From Channa striata (lineage: Eukaryota > Chordata > Actinopteri > Anabantiformes > Channidae): 64,000 bases of DNA. The number at the start of each line of letters is the position of its first letter. Position 1 is the stretch's first letter. Both the position numbers and the translations under genes were made by a program. Under the pieces are notes generated by a model that did not search any database, was not told the origin of the DNA, and saw nothing but the letters and a program-made list of their open reading frames with translations. Below, piece by piece: positions 11,441-21,200 of the stretch. The stretch is taken from assembly GCA_033026295.1 (NCBI GenBank), contig CM065173.1:28488812-28552811 (forward strand). The letters run 5' to 3'.

Positions 11441-12205
11441 AACTGAAGCCCTTTCCTCAGACATTGTACAAGCACAACGTTACACAATTAAGGAGATTCC
11501 TCATCACTTAGAATCCAATCAGAACAACCCAGAGTCCAAATCCAAATCAGTTTCTCTCTCACAGGTATAACAATAACATTTAACATCAAAAGAGGAATAA
11601 GGCAAGGGTGTTCCTGCCTTGCCCTTTTGGAAGTATAAATGCTTTCTATCTTTATTAAAAACTGTTCAGTTATTAACCCTGACCCTTTGTTCATCACACA
11701 GCTGCCTGATGATACGATTATCTTCCTTAAAAATTCGGACTCAGAAATCATCCTTTTCCTTAATTGCGTTACATCCCTATTAAAGTGGAAGTTAAATATT
11801 TAAGAGTTACCATTACTAAAGAAGGTCATAGCAGAGATGAATTAAATTTGCTTCCTTGTACTAAAAAAAGTCAGACAATGCTGACTTCTTGGTTGCAAAG
11901 AGATTTATGAATATTTGAATGCAACCTAATTATTAAAATTGAATCTTTGTCAAGAATAACATATTTAGCTTTCTCTTTAGTCCTTCCTAAAAAAATTGTT
12001 AAACTACTAAAATGGCACTAATAACTACTAAATAGTCTACAGTTTAATTTGGAAGAAAAATTAAAAACATTATATGTAATTGATTAAGAGATAATAAATG
12101 GCATGATAAAACTGAAATGGTTACAGAAAATGCTGCAAAACAAAGGGGTATTCTAGTTTAATATACTATCACAATTCTTTCAGAAATGTGGGGAAATAGA
12201 CTTTT

Positions 12206-12222
12206 GATTAGGTGGGATTTCT
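12206..12222 (+). repeat. target-site duplication, left copy, of the RTE insertion
   Basis: GATTAGGTGGGATTTCT matches the right copy at 15351-15367 at 16 of 17 positions. Confidence 0.85.
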
Positions 12223-12402
12223 AATCTAGCCACAGGGGTTGCAAGCCAGTAACTTCTGTGCCGGTCCCAAGCCCGGATAAATAGAGAGGGTTGCGTCAGG
12301 AAGGGCATCCGGCGTAAAACTTGCCAAGTACAACCATGCGAGTCATCCATACCACTTTCATACCGGATCGGTCGAGGCCCGGGTTAACAACGACCGCCAC
12401 CG

Positions 12403-13149
12403 GTGCTGTTAACCTACAGGGTGCCGGTGGAAATTGGACTACTGTTGGTCGAAGAAGGAGAGGAGGCAGAAGGGTTCGTGGACAGAGAGAAGGGGAAAGG
12501 CAGGAGCTTAGATCTGAGAGTAGGGACTCTTAATGTTGGAACAATTACAGGGAAAGGTAGAGAGCTGGCAGACATGATGGAGAGAAGGAAGGTAGATGTA
12601 CTGTGTGTGCAGGAGATGAGGTGGAAGGGCAGCAAAGCACGTAGTATTGGAGGAGGATACAAACTGTTCTACCATGGTGTTAATAGGAAGAGAAACGGAG
12701 AAGGAGTGATCCTGAAGGGGGAGTTTGTGAACAATGTTCTAGAGGTGAAAAGAGTCTCAGACAGGGTGATGAGCCTAAAGCTAGAAATTGAAGGGGTGAT
12801 GGCGAATGTAGTCTGTGGGTATGCTCCACAAGTTGGCTGTGAGTTAGAAGAGAAGGAGAGATTCTGGAGTGAGTTTGATGAGGTTGTAGAGAGTATCCCC
12901 AGAGGAGAGAGAGTAGTTGTTGGAGCAGACTTCAATGGGCATGTTGGCGAGGGGAACAGAGGTGTTGAGGAGGTGATGGGCAGGTTTGGTGTAAAGGAAA
13001 GGAATCCAGAAGGACAGATGGTAGTGGACTTTGCTAAGAGGGTGGAAATGGCAGTAGTCAACACTTACTTCCAGAAGAGAGAGGAACACAGAGTGACTTA
13101 CAAGAGTGGTGGTAGGAGTACACAGGTGGACTACATCCTATGTAGATGA
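12403..13149 (+). pseudogene. RTE endonuclease domain, ends at premature stop
   Basis: The intact 248-codon part covers the whole apurinic-endonuclease-like domain, which nicks target DNA to prime reverse transcription. The acidic, asparagine and histidine motifs (GTLNVGT, QEMRWKG, GADFNGH and VDYILCR) are all visible. The frame is closed by TGA right after the domain, where related elements read on into the linker and RT. Confidence 0.85.
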
Positions 13150-13662
13150 GGTCATTTAAGAGAGGTTAGTGACTGTAAAGTGGTGGTGGGAGAGAGTCTA
13201 GCCAGACAGCACTGCATGGTGGTGTGTAAGATGACCCTGGTGGTCATGAAGAAGAAGAGAGGAAAGACACAAAAGAAGACCAAGTGGTGGAAGCTAAAGA
13301 ATGAAGAAACTTGTGAGAAATTCAGGCAGAAGTTGAGACAGGCTTTGGGTGGTCAGGAAGAGCTTCCAGATGACTGGGAAACTACAGCAGAGGTAATCAG
13401 GGAAACCGGTAGGAAGGTCCTGGGTGTGTCATCTGGAAAGAGGAAAGAAGATAAAGACACTTGGTGGTGGAATGAGGAAGTACAGGACTGCATCCAGGGG
13501 AAGAGGTTGGATAAAAAGAAGTGGGATGTAGAGAGGACTGAGGAAAGTAGACAGGAGTACAAGGAAGCGCAGCGCAGAGTGAAGAGGGAGGTGGCAAAGG
13601 CCAAACAGAAAGCTTAAGATGAGCTGTATGACAGGTTAGACACGAAGGAAGGAGAGAAGGAC

Positions 13663-14355
13663 TTGTACAGGATAGCCAAACAGAGAGATAGAGATGGGAA
13701 AGATGTGCAACAGATAAGGGTGATTAAAGACAGAGACGGAAAGGTGCTAACAAGCCAGGAGAGTGTGCAGAGAAGATGGAAGGAGTATTTTGAGGAGCTA
13801 ATGAATGAGGAAAATGGCAGGGAAAGAAGGCAGGAAGATGTGGATGTTGTGGAGCAGGAAATAGCAGAGATTAGAAAGGATGAGGTGAGGAAGGCTCCTA
13901 AAAGGATGAAGAGCGGAAAGGCTGTTGGTCCTGATGACGTACCTGTGGAGGTGTGGAAGTGTCTAGGAGAGACAGCAGTGAAGTTTCTGACAAGTCTGTT
14001 TAACAGGATTTTAGAGAGTGAGAAGATGCCTGAGGAATGGAGGAGAAGCGTTCTGGTGCGGATCTTCAAGAACAAGGGTGACACGCAGAACTGCAGAAAC
14101 TACAGAGGGATAAAGCTGATGAGCCACACAATGAAGCTGTGGGAAAGAGTAGTGGAAGCCAGGCTTAGGAAGGAGGTGGAGATTTGTGAGCAGCAGTATG
14201 GTTTCATGCCGCGTAAGAGCACCACTGATGCCATTTTCACTTTGAGGTTGTTGATGGAAAAGTACCGAGATGGTCAGAAGGAGCTGCATTGTGTCTTTGT
14301 GGATTTAGAGAAGGCGTATGACAGGGTGCGAGGGAGGAGCTGTGGTACTGTATGA
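13663..14355 (+). pseudogene. RTE reverse transcriptase, N-terminal half
   Basis: This frame is the same as that of the endonuclease, separated from it by two stops. It holds fingers and palm motifs (KSGKAVGPDDVP, NYRGIKLMS, QYGFMPRKSTTDAIF and FVDLEKAYDRV). It ends early because of a one-base frame change shortly after the last motif. Confidence 0.85.
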
Positions 14356-15089
14356 GGATGTCGGGAGTGGCAGAGACGTACGTCAGAGTATTTCAGGACA
14401 TGTATGAGAGGATCATGACGGTGGTGAGATGTGCCGTAGGTCAGACAAAGGAGTTCAAGGTGGAGGTGGGACGACACCAAGGATCGGCTTTGATTCCCTT
14501 CTTGTTTGCTATGCTGATGGACAGGTTGACAGATGAGGTCAGACAGAAATCTCCCTGGACAATGATGTTTGCAGATGACATTGTGATTTGCAGTGAGAGT
14601 GGAGAGCAGGTGGAGGAACAGCTGGAGAGGTGGAGGTTTGCTCTGGAAAGAAGAGGTATGAAAGTCAGTCGTAGCAAGACAGAATACATGTGTGTAAACC
14701 AGAGGGAGCAAGGTAGAAGCGTGAGGTTACAGGGGGCTGAGGTGAGGAAGGTGCAGGAGTTTAAGTACTTGGGGTCAACAGTTCAATGTGATGGGGGCTG
14801 TGGAAAAGAGGTGATGAGGCGAGTGCAGGCGGGTTGGAGTGGGTGGAGGAAAGTGTCAGGAGTGTTGTGTGACAGAAGAGTGTCAGCAAGACTCAAAGGA
14901 AAGGTGTACAGGACAGTGGTGAGACCAGCTCTGCTCCATGGGTTAGAGACAGTAGCAGTGAGAAAGAGACAAGAGGCAGAGATGGAAGCAGCAGAGATGA
15001 AGATGTTGAGGTTCTCCTTAGGAGTCACAAGGTTGGATAGAATAAGGAACGAGCTCATCAGAAGGAACAGCGCACGTTGCCTGTGTTAG
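14352..15089 (+). pseudogene. RTE reverse transcriptase, C-terminal half
   Basis: Continues the RT in a shifted frame: VEVGRHQGSAL, MMFADDIVICSE with the catalytic aspartates at 14571-14579, then KYLGSTVQCDGGC and a thumb/C-terminal region. A further frame change near 15080 separates the final RWFGHVQRR-containing tail (15112-15324). Confidence 0.85.
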
Positions 15090-15350
15090 CAACAAAGTCA
15101 GAGAGGCCAGATTGAGATGGTTTGGACATGTGCAGAGGAGGGATAGTGAATATATTGGTAGAAGGATGTTGGAGATGGAGCTGCCAGGCAAGAGGGCGAG
15201 AGGACGACCAAGGAGGAGATATATGGATGTTCTAACAGAGGACATGAGGTTAGCTGGTGTCAGAGAGGAAGATGCCCAGGATAGAGTGAAGTGGAAACGG
15301 ATGATTCGTTGTGACGACCCCTGATGGGAAAAGCCGAAAGAGTAGTAGTA

Positions 15351-15367
15351 GATTAGGTGTGATTTCT
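15351..15367 (+). repeat. target-site duplication, right copy, of the RTE insertion
   Basis: GATTAGGTGTGATTTCT is the partner of 12206-12222, with one mismatch. It lies directly after the AGT-rich end of the element. Confidence 0.85.
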
Positions 15368-15754
15368 GCGTTAGTAAATTGCCAATTAAGCCCTCAAATT
15401 TTCATCAGCAGGTCCTTGATTGTTATAAATTGTTATGTAAACATAACTTTACTCCAAACAATTCACCAATTTGGAACAATAAGTATATTTACATATATGT
15501 ATATGTATATTTTGTCTTGGATATATTTAAACATGTTTTGGGAAGAATTTCAAATGTGGATATCAGAAAAGGACCCCAAATCACCTGTTTTAAAATAAAT
15601 TAATGTTAAACTGAAAACAGGAAATGTTTTAAAATTGTTTACTTATTTTTTCTTTCTTCTTCTAGTCTTAAGAAATAAAAAAACAAAACAGACATATGCA
15701 CGAAACAAGTTCAGATCATGTGACACATGTATGCATTTTAAATAATATTATATT

Positions 15755-15815
15755 ATATTACTATATATATATATATATTATATTATATATGTATTATATT
15801 ATTATAATACATTGG
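15755..15815 (+). repeat. AT-rich microsatellite
   Basis: Runs of (TA)n and (TATTA)n. They generate the tyrosine/isoleucine-rich open frame across this point, which is not a gene. Confidence 0.85.
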
Positions 15816-15884
15816 GATTTACATTTAATACATTTAAATATTATACATTACAGACATATTCCCAAATACAGACATGCACTGGAA

Positions 15885-17130
15885 TTCTCCATAACGTCTG
15901 TCCTCAAAACTTTCACATCTCTCTGTATACCCCTCAAATTGTCAGTGGATCACCAGCTTCCTCACCAACAGAACACAGCAGATTGGGATGGGAAAAGTTA
16001 CATCCAGCATGCAGAAAACCAGCACTGATGCTCCTCAGGAATGTATGCTTTCCCCGCTGTGTATAGAGAGAAGAGCAAACAACTGCACCTCAAGTGACTT
16101 GATTGTCAAGCTCCTAATGTTAACGGATGACACAACTGTTATTGGCCTCACCTGAGAGGATGATAAGTGCATACTGACGAGAGATTGATCAGCTGGTGCT
16201 GTGGTGCAGTTAAAACAACCTGGAACTGAAAAATAATTAAAACCTAAAAACTCATTCAATAATAACACAAAATAACACACAAACAAAATAAAGATTTAAA
16301 TTTGGGAGGTCTTCTATCTCATATGACTTGAAATGGGAAGAACAAAATCAACTCAGATCCTCAGAAGACCCAGCGGAGGATGCATTTCCTGTAACAGCTG
16401 AGGAAGTTTGACCTGCCACAGAAGCTGTTGCTTCAGATCTACGCTGCTGTCATTGAGTCTGTCCTGTTCTCCTCCATCACAATCTGGTTTGGAGCAGCCA
16501 CCAAACAGGACAAGAACAGACTGTTACAGACATAAAGAACTGCAGAAAAAACCATTGGTGTTCCCCTGCTCACTCGTACACAGGTGGGCAAGGAAAAATT
16601 ACCGTAGACCCCTCTAACACTGGACAGAACCTCTTCCAGCTTCTTCCATTGGGCAGGTGCTATAGAGCCCTTCCTGTCAAAACCACCAAACACCGGAACA
16701 GGTTCTTCCCATCAACACTCATTAATAACTGACCTCATATTTATTGATATGTTACCTTACCTTACCTTCTGCCCCTCCCCTCTGGCAAGAGGCTCCGGTC
16801 CATTAAGACCAGGACCTCATGCCACAAGAACAGTTTCTTCCCCACTTCAGTCAGCCTGCTAAACCTTGGCCAAATCCCCCAGTTAACACCCCCCAACTTA
16901 AAGACAGTCACTTTAACTTTCTAAGTTGTACTACTAACTCACCTTGTACATTTGCTTCTTTTATTTTTATTGCAATATATTATTTCTGTACATATTTCAT
17001 ATTGTGTCACACCTTTGCACCTTAGCTTTTTTCTGTAGAATTTGTGTTTGTACCTGAAACCAAGACAAATTCCTAGTACTGTTAAGTGTTCTTAACTGTG
17101 CCTGGTAATAAACAGTTTTCTCATTCTAAT
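15885..17130 (+). mobile_element. degraded LINE (CR1/Rex-like) 3-prime part
   Basis: Across shifting plus-strand frames one reads 'ITSFLTNRTQQIGMG', 'APQECMLSPLC', 'DDTTVIGLT' (RT catalytic region) and then 'LKKFDLPQ'-type and 'IESVLFSSITIWFGAATKQD', the end of reverse transcriptase in CR1/Rex-type fish LINEs. The 3-prime end is probably near 'ggtaataaacagttttctca' (17103-17122). It is heavily mutated and 5-prime truncated. Clade assignment is tentative. Confidence 0.6.
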
Positions 17131-17134
17131 TCTA

Positions 17135-17400
17135 AAAAATGTAGTTCTGTGTACATCACAGTTGCAAGGCTTGTCAAAATGACATAGTAAAAATATAGAG
17201 ACAATTCCTCAAACGTTGTTCAAATCTAATGTGGACATTCATTAGTTCCTGATAACTGAATACCTCTTAACTAAAGTTTGCTTCATAGTGAACTGTTCTT
17301 GTCTGCAGAAGGTGACAGGGTATTGTACTGTATAATGTATAGTGGCCATTATATTCACCCCCAAATCAACAGATTTGTCAGAGTTGGGGTTATAAAGTGT
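17135..17400. other. spacer before the csnk1a1 promoter
   Basis: AT-rich single-copy-looking sequence with no gene or repeat recognised. Confidence 0.4.
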
Positions 17401-17429
17401 TACTTTTACGTGCCATGAGTCTTTATGGC

Positions 17430-17560
17430 CGTAAATCCGAGAGAACGTGAAGTGGTCACGTGATATCTAGCCGTAGCTAATCACTTCCAACGGCAACCAG
17501 CTGAGAGAAAGGGTAGAGAAGACAAGATGGCGGAGTGAGTGGGTTACGTTTCGTACAGAT
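17430..17560 (+). promoter_or_regulatory. csnk1a1: csnk1a1 core promoter region
   Basis: CpG content rises sharply here. A CACGTG E-box within TCACGTGA (USF/TFE-type) lies at 17457-17462, and AAGATGGCGG, a YY1-type element typical of TATA-less housekeeping start sites, is at 17524-17533. No TATA box is visible. Transcription probably starts close to the YY1 motif, giving a 5-prime UTR of about 570 nt. The palindrome GCTAACGTTAGC follows at 17715-17726. Confidence 0.6.
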
Positions 17561-18099
17561 GGTTGTGACCCTAGAAGTTGATCGAAAACGCTGGATCGAT
17601 TGGACAAAAACAATAATACCATCGGATTGTAATTAAAAAGGCATTATTTTCCCTCAGCACGGAGGAGGTCAGGACGTTTTTTCGCGACAGTCTTTGCGAC
17701 GGCGTTAGCTTGATGCTAACGTTAGCCAACGTTTGGATTTGACTAGCGTGTTAGCTGCTTATTCGAGGTAGCTGGGTGGTTGTTGAAGGCCCCGAGCTTT
17801 TCATTTTTCATTTTCGTGTATATAATTCGATGCTGACACGACATTCCGTGTCTCTGTAAGTTTTTTTTTCGAAGACCAGTTTAAAGTCGCCTATGAAGAA
17901 AACTAATAACACAAGGGGCAGTGTTTTTTTCTGAACTATTAACTTGTTTGTTGCGTTTGTTTTCGACAAAATTTGGAGTCAACATCCTAACCAATATCAA
18001 GTGGACAGGGATCTGTATGCTCTGCTGACAATCGGGCCTGTCTGTCGCACAAAAGTTCCTACGGTGAATCGGCTGGAAAATTGTCATTAGGTGGATATT
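17535..18099 (+). other. csnk1a1: csnk1a1 5-prime UTR (inferred)
   Basis: CpG-rich stretch between the putative start site and the initiation codon. If transcription begins upstream of 17527, a three-codon upstream frame (ATG GCG GAG TGA, 17527-17538) would be present. An in-frame TAG (18088-18090) just before the main ATG rules out an N-terminal extension. I cannot exclude a small 5-prime UTR intron. Confidence 0.5.
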
Positions 18100-18222
18100 A
18101 TGGCGAGCAGCAGTGGCTCCAAGGCCGAATTTATAGTCGGTGGAAAGTACAAGCTTGTCAGAAAAATTGGATCGGGATCTTTCGGCGACATATATCTCGC
18201 CATCAATATCACAAATGGAGAG
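18100..18222 (+). CDS. csnk1a1: csnk1a1 coding exon 1
   Basis: Encodes residues 1-41, beginning [20 protein letters not shown] and including the glycine-rich loop. The donor is gtactt. The ATG is chosen because an in-frame stop lies nine bases upstream. Confidence 0.97.
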
Positions 18223-21200
18223 GTACTTATTAATTTATTTTATTATATCTATTGTTACACATCACTTGTTTTAGTTTCTATTTTTTGTATAAAACCTGCT
18301 AGGTAAAACGTGACGTTATTTAGCAACTCTATCCTAGCCGCTGAGCAGCTAACGTTACATGATTCATTAGTTAGCGTTGTTCCGTTTACGAAGTATTTCA
18401 TCATAATTCTAATACACATTACTTTGTCAACTAGTGCAGTGACGCTGGGAAATGACAGTATAACGTTAAATTGTTACATCTTTGTGTCGATTTCAGGAGG
18501 TAGCTGTAAAACTGGAGTCACAGAAAGCAAGACACCCACAGTTGTTATACGAAAGTAAGCTGTACAAAATTCTACAAGGTGGCGTCGGCATCCCACACAT
18601 CAGGTAAGGTTGAAAAACTCTTCAGTTAGTGCACTTCTTCAGCAGTACATCAACAATCACATTTAATCGTTTTCATTTTCCTCGGACGTGAACTAAGAAC
18701 AGTTAACGCTAATGCTAAAGTGGGATCGGCCGTAGTAAGGCCTGCTAATCTGTTAAACATAGTTGGTCTATTCTTTTAACGACACTTTCCTGATGCGCTA
18801 AGTCTTGTCGTGTTTTCAAGTAAATGTCATATCTCGATTTTCTTAACGTCGTTCTAGCTTAGGCCCATGCTGTGTACTTTTACTGTGACAAAGATGTGAA
18901 GGGTGTAGAAAAGCAACTATGTGGATGGAAATGGCCGCTCCTCTTTTGTTGTGTTCGGTCCCAACATGTCTTCCTCTACTCTGTTAGAAAATGGCGGCGG
19001 AGCGCAGAAGCGTAAACAACAATTCAATTCTAACTATACAAGTGTTTTTTTGCTGCACTATTTAAGTTCTTGTGTGGCCTGGTCTTGCCCTGGAATCGTT
19101 TGTACTGTATGTTTTGTCATGTTGTTAAGTCGTGTGTAGTCTAACAGCAAGTGGTGGTGTTGAGTAGACACAAGATGGGCTCCAATTTAATACTCTGGAC
19201 CACAACTCCTACATAATACACGGTGTACTAGAGTTTATAGCATCATTTGTTTAAGCTTTAGCTTTCATGGATGTAAAAAAATGAAACATATTAAATTGGC
19301 CTTTTCCTGAAGAACATGGCCTTTTGACTTTTGTGGCATTTCCATGTACATATTAAAAGGAGAAGGTTGTTTGGATGCTATGATTTGAGAACTACTATTG
19401 TTCCCTAAAATTACAAAGATTCAAGTGTATTAATATTACAACCACATTGACATTATTCTGTAGTAGACTGAACAATATAGAGGTAAAAAGTAACTTATTT
19501 TAGAGGTAACTTATTACGTATATTCTGCACTTGCTGCTTATTGCACTTCTGGTTAGACACAAACTGCATTTTGTTGCCTTGTACTTGTCCATGTGTAATG
19601 ACAATAAAGTTTAATCTAATCTATATAGCAAAATTACATTTTACTATTGGAGCAGTATGGTAATTTTAGTATGCAGTTTTAAAACACTTTTATTGGCACC
19701 CCTCTCTCTATCTAGAGATATCTATATCTATCTAGAGAGAGAGAGACACACAATAAAAGTGTTTTAAAACTGCATACTAAAATTACCATACTGCTCAAAT
19801 ATATATCTCATATTAGAGGGTAGTAGTCCATTGGTCTTCTAAGGCCTTTAATCCAACCATATTCTCTTTGTTTTGTGTGTTTTTCCTTTTAAACTCTGTT
19901 GGAGCCCAGGTAACTTCCTGGTCTTTGTAATTGTGTAGGTATGTAGTGACAGCCCTGAATGCCTGTCCTGCTTGGCAGATTGTTGATGGCTTGGTTATTT
20001 TAGGAAATTTTACAAAATATAGTTTGAAATTTCTTTCTTTTGTATTGATTAAAAAAATGAGTAGTTATATTATGTACACACTGGAAAATGGAAGTATTGT
20101 ATTAGATTCCATAAGTTATGAGAATATAGTATGAATGCAAATTAAGGCTTGCATTAGAGGCTTGGTAAATCTATAGAGACAGGATCAACACTGACTTGGT
20201 TAACTAATAGTGTAAAGATGGACGAATAGATAAATTACTGTGCAGTGTCAGAAAAAAATTGACCTTTGATATATTCTGCCATATCTGTTTTGCTGAATCT
20301 GTAGACTACCTCTCGTTGTTGCCCCATTTATTTAAATCAATTTTAAGAAAATTGAAGCATTGGCAAAGGGGTAACTACATACTTTTTTTTTTTTTTTTAA
20401 GTGCGCCTACTTCTAGAAATCCTTGTTTTTTGGTCTGTCTGGGACAGTAGGGTTTGGCTGTTTCATAAAGCAAACCCTTTTGGACTTTGTTACCTAAATT
20501 AAGAAAGAATTATAAGCTTATGACATTTTTGCCAAAAATAGTCACACAATAAGTTTCTTTGCACATGGTGTAAAAATATAGCTATTTTTGTGCTTATAAC
20601 ATGAGTAAAAGATAAGGTATTTATAAGGTATTTCTAAACTCACTGTCTAAGCTTGTCCCATAAGGTTCTTTCTGCAACTAATCATATTCTGCCTAAACAG
20701 GTTTCTAAACATTTTGATGCACACTTTACTAACCTCCCTGTTGTTTTTGTGTGAGTACTACTTTTAGGTTGCATGCTTCAGCAACATAATACCATCACAG
20801 GAATTAATATTTAAAGTATTGACTTGGAGTGGTATCAACCTTATCTAAGCAGAGCAAAAAAAAAAAAAAAAAAAAAACAGCAGATGGAGTGAAAAAAACA
20901 TAGTTTGCGTCTGTCAAGTCTTTAAATTAATAATAGCTTTCCCATTTAAATTTCAGCTTGTTCCTGAATATTTTCTAATAATTAGTCTTTAAATCGTTAA
21001 TAATATTAAATAGTATTTTTGTCCTTTTTTAAAATTTATTTTACAATTTTAAGGTCACAACTTGTCCATTTTTATATAAATGTAACTTGGTTTTGTTTAA
21101 TTTTTGAATACTATGAATTACACAGTAGTCTTTCTTTTACTGTTCTGTATCTGGCTCACATGTCCAACAACTGTGTGCTTAGTATACATAGTACAGCTGG

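Larger units (their letters stand above)
12223..15350 (+). mobile_element. RTE-clade non-LTR retrotransposon, near full length, inactivated
   Basis: A 3.1-kb plus-strand element flanked by a 17-bp target duplication. The 5-prime UTR contains 'aggaagggcatccggcgtaa' and the 3-prime end 'ggaaaagccgaaag' runs into AGT repeats, typical of fish RTE. A single long frame encodes an APE-type endonuclease (12403-13149; motifs LRVGTLNVGT, VLCVQEMRWKG, VVGADFNGH and STQVDYILCR), then a linker, then reverse transcriptase (GKAVGPDDVPVEVWK, YGFMPRKSTTDAIF, FVDLEKAYDRV and the catalytic FADD at 14568-14579) and a C-terminal region with FGHVQRR. Breaks are two in-frame stops at 13147-13149 and 13615-13617, one frame change near 14328 and a second near 15080. 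A small frame at 12321-12533 overlaps the endonuclease start in another frame. It cannot make a functional protein now, but the low decay indicates a fairly recent insertion. Confidence 0.92.
11470..15650 (+). mobile_element. L1/Tx1-like LINE relic, split by an RTE insertion
   Basis: Two plus-strand pieces flank the RTE element. The left piece (about 11470-12222) reads NIKRGIRQGCSC, then QLPDDTIIFLKNSDSEI (the D-D box of reverse transcriptase; normally LADDTT), then 'LTSWLQRDL', and later 'SLSRITYLAF' and 'LVLPKKIVKLL'. The right piece (about 15360-15590) continues with 'KLPIKPSNFHQQVLD' and 'NNSPIWNNKYI'. This order is that of L1-like (Tx1/Swimmer-type) fish elements. Frames are broken many times and the element is inactive. 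The RTE must be younger than this relic. Confidence 0.7.

Noticed and set aside
12414..15245. Several long minus-strand frames of 75-156 codons
   Set aside because: They are antisense shadows of the purine-rich RTE coding strand and have Ser/Pro/Leu-rich low-complexity composition.
18091..18099. Upstream start extending CK1alpha by three residues
   Set aside because: The codon at 18091 is GTG, not ATG, and a TAG precedes it; ATG at 18100 matches the known N-terminus.
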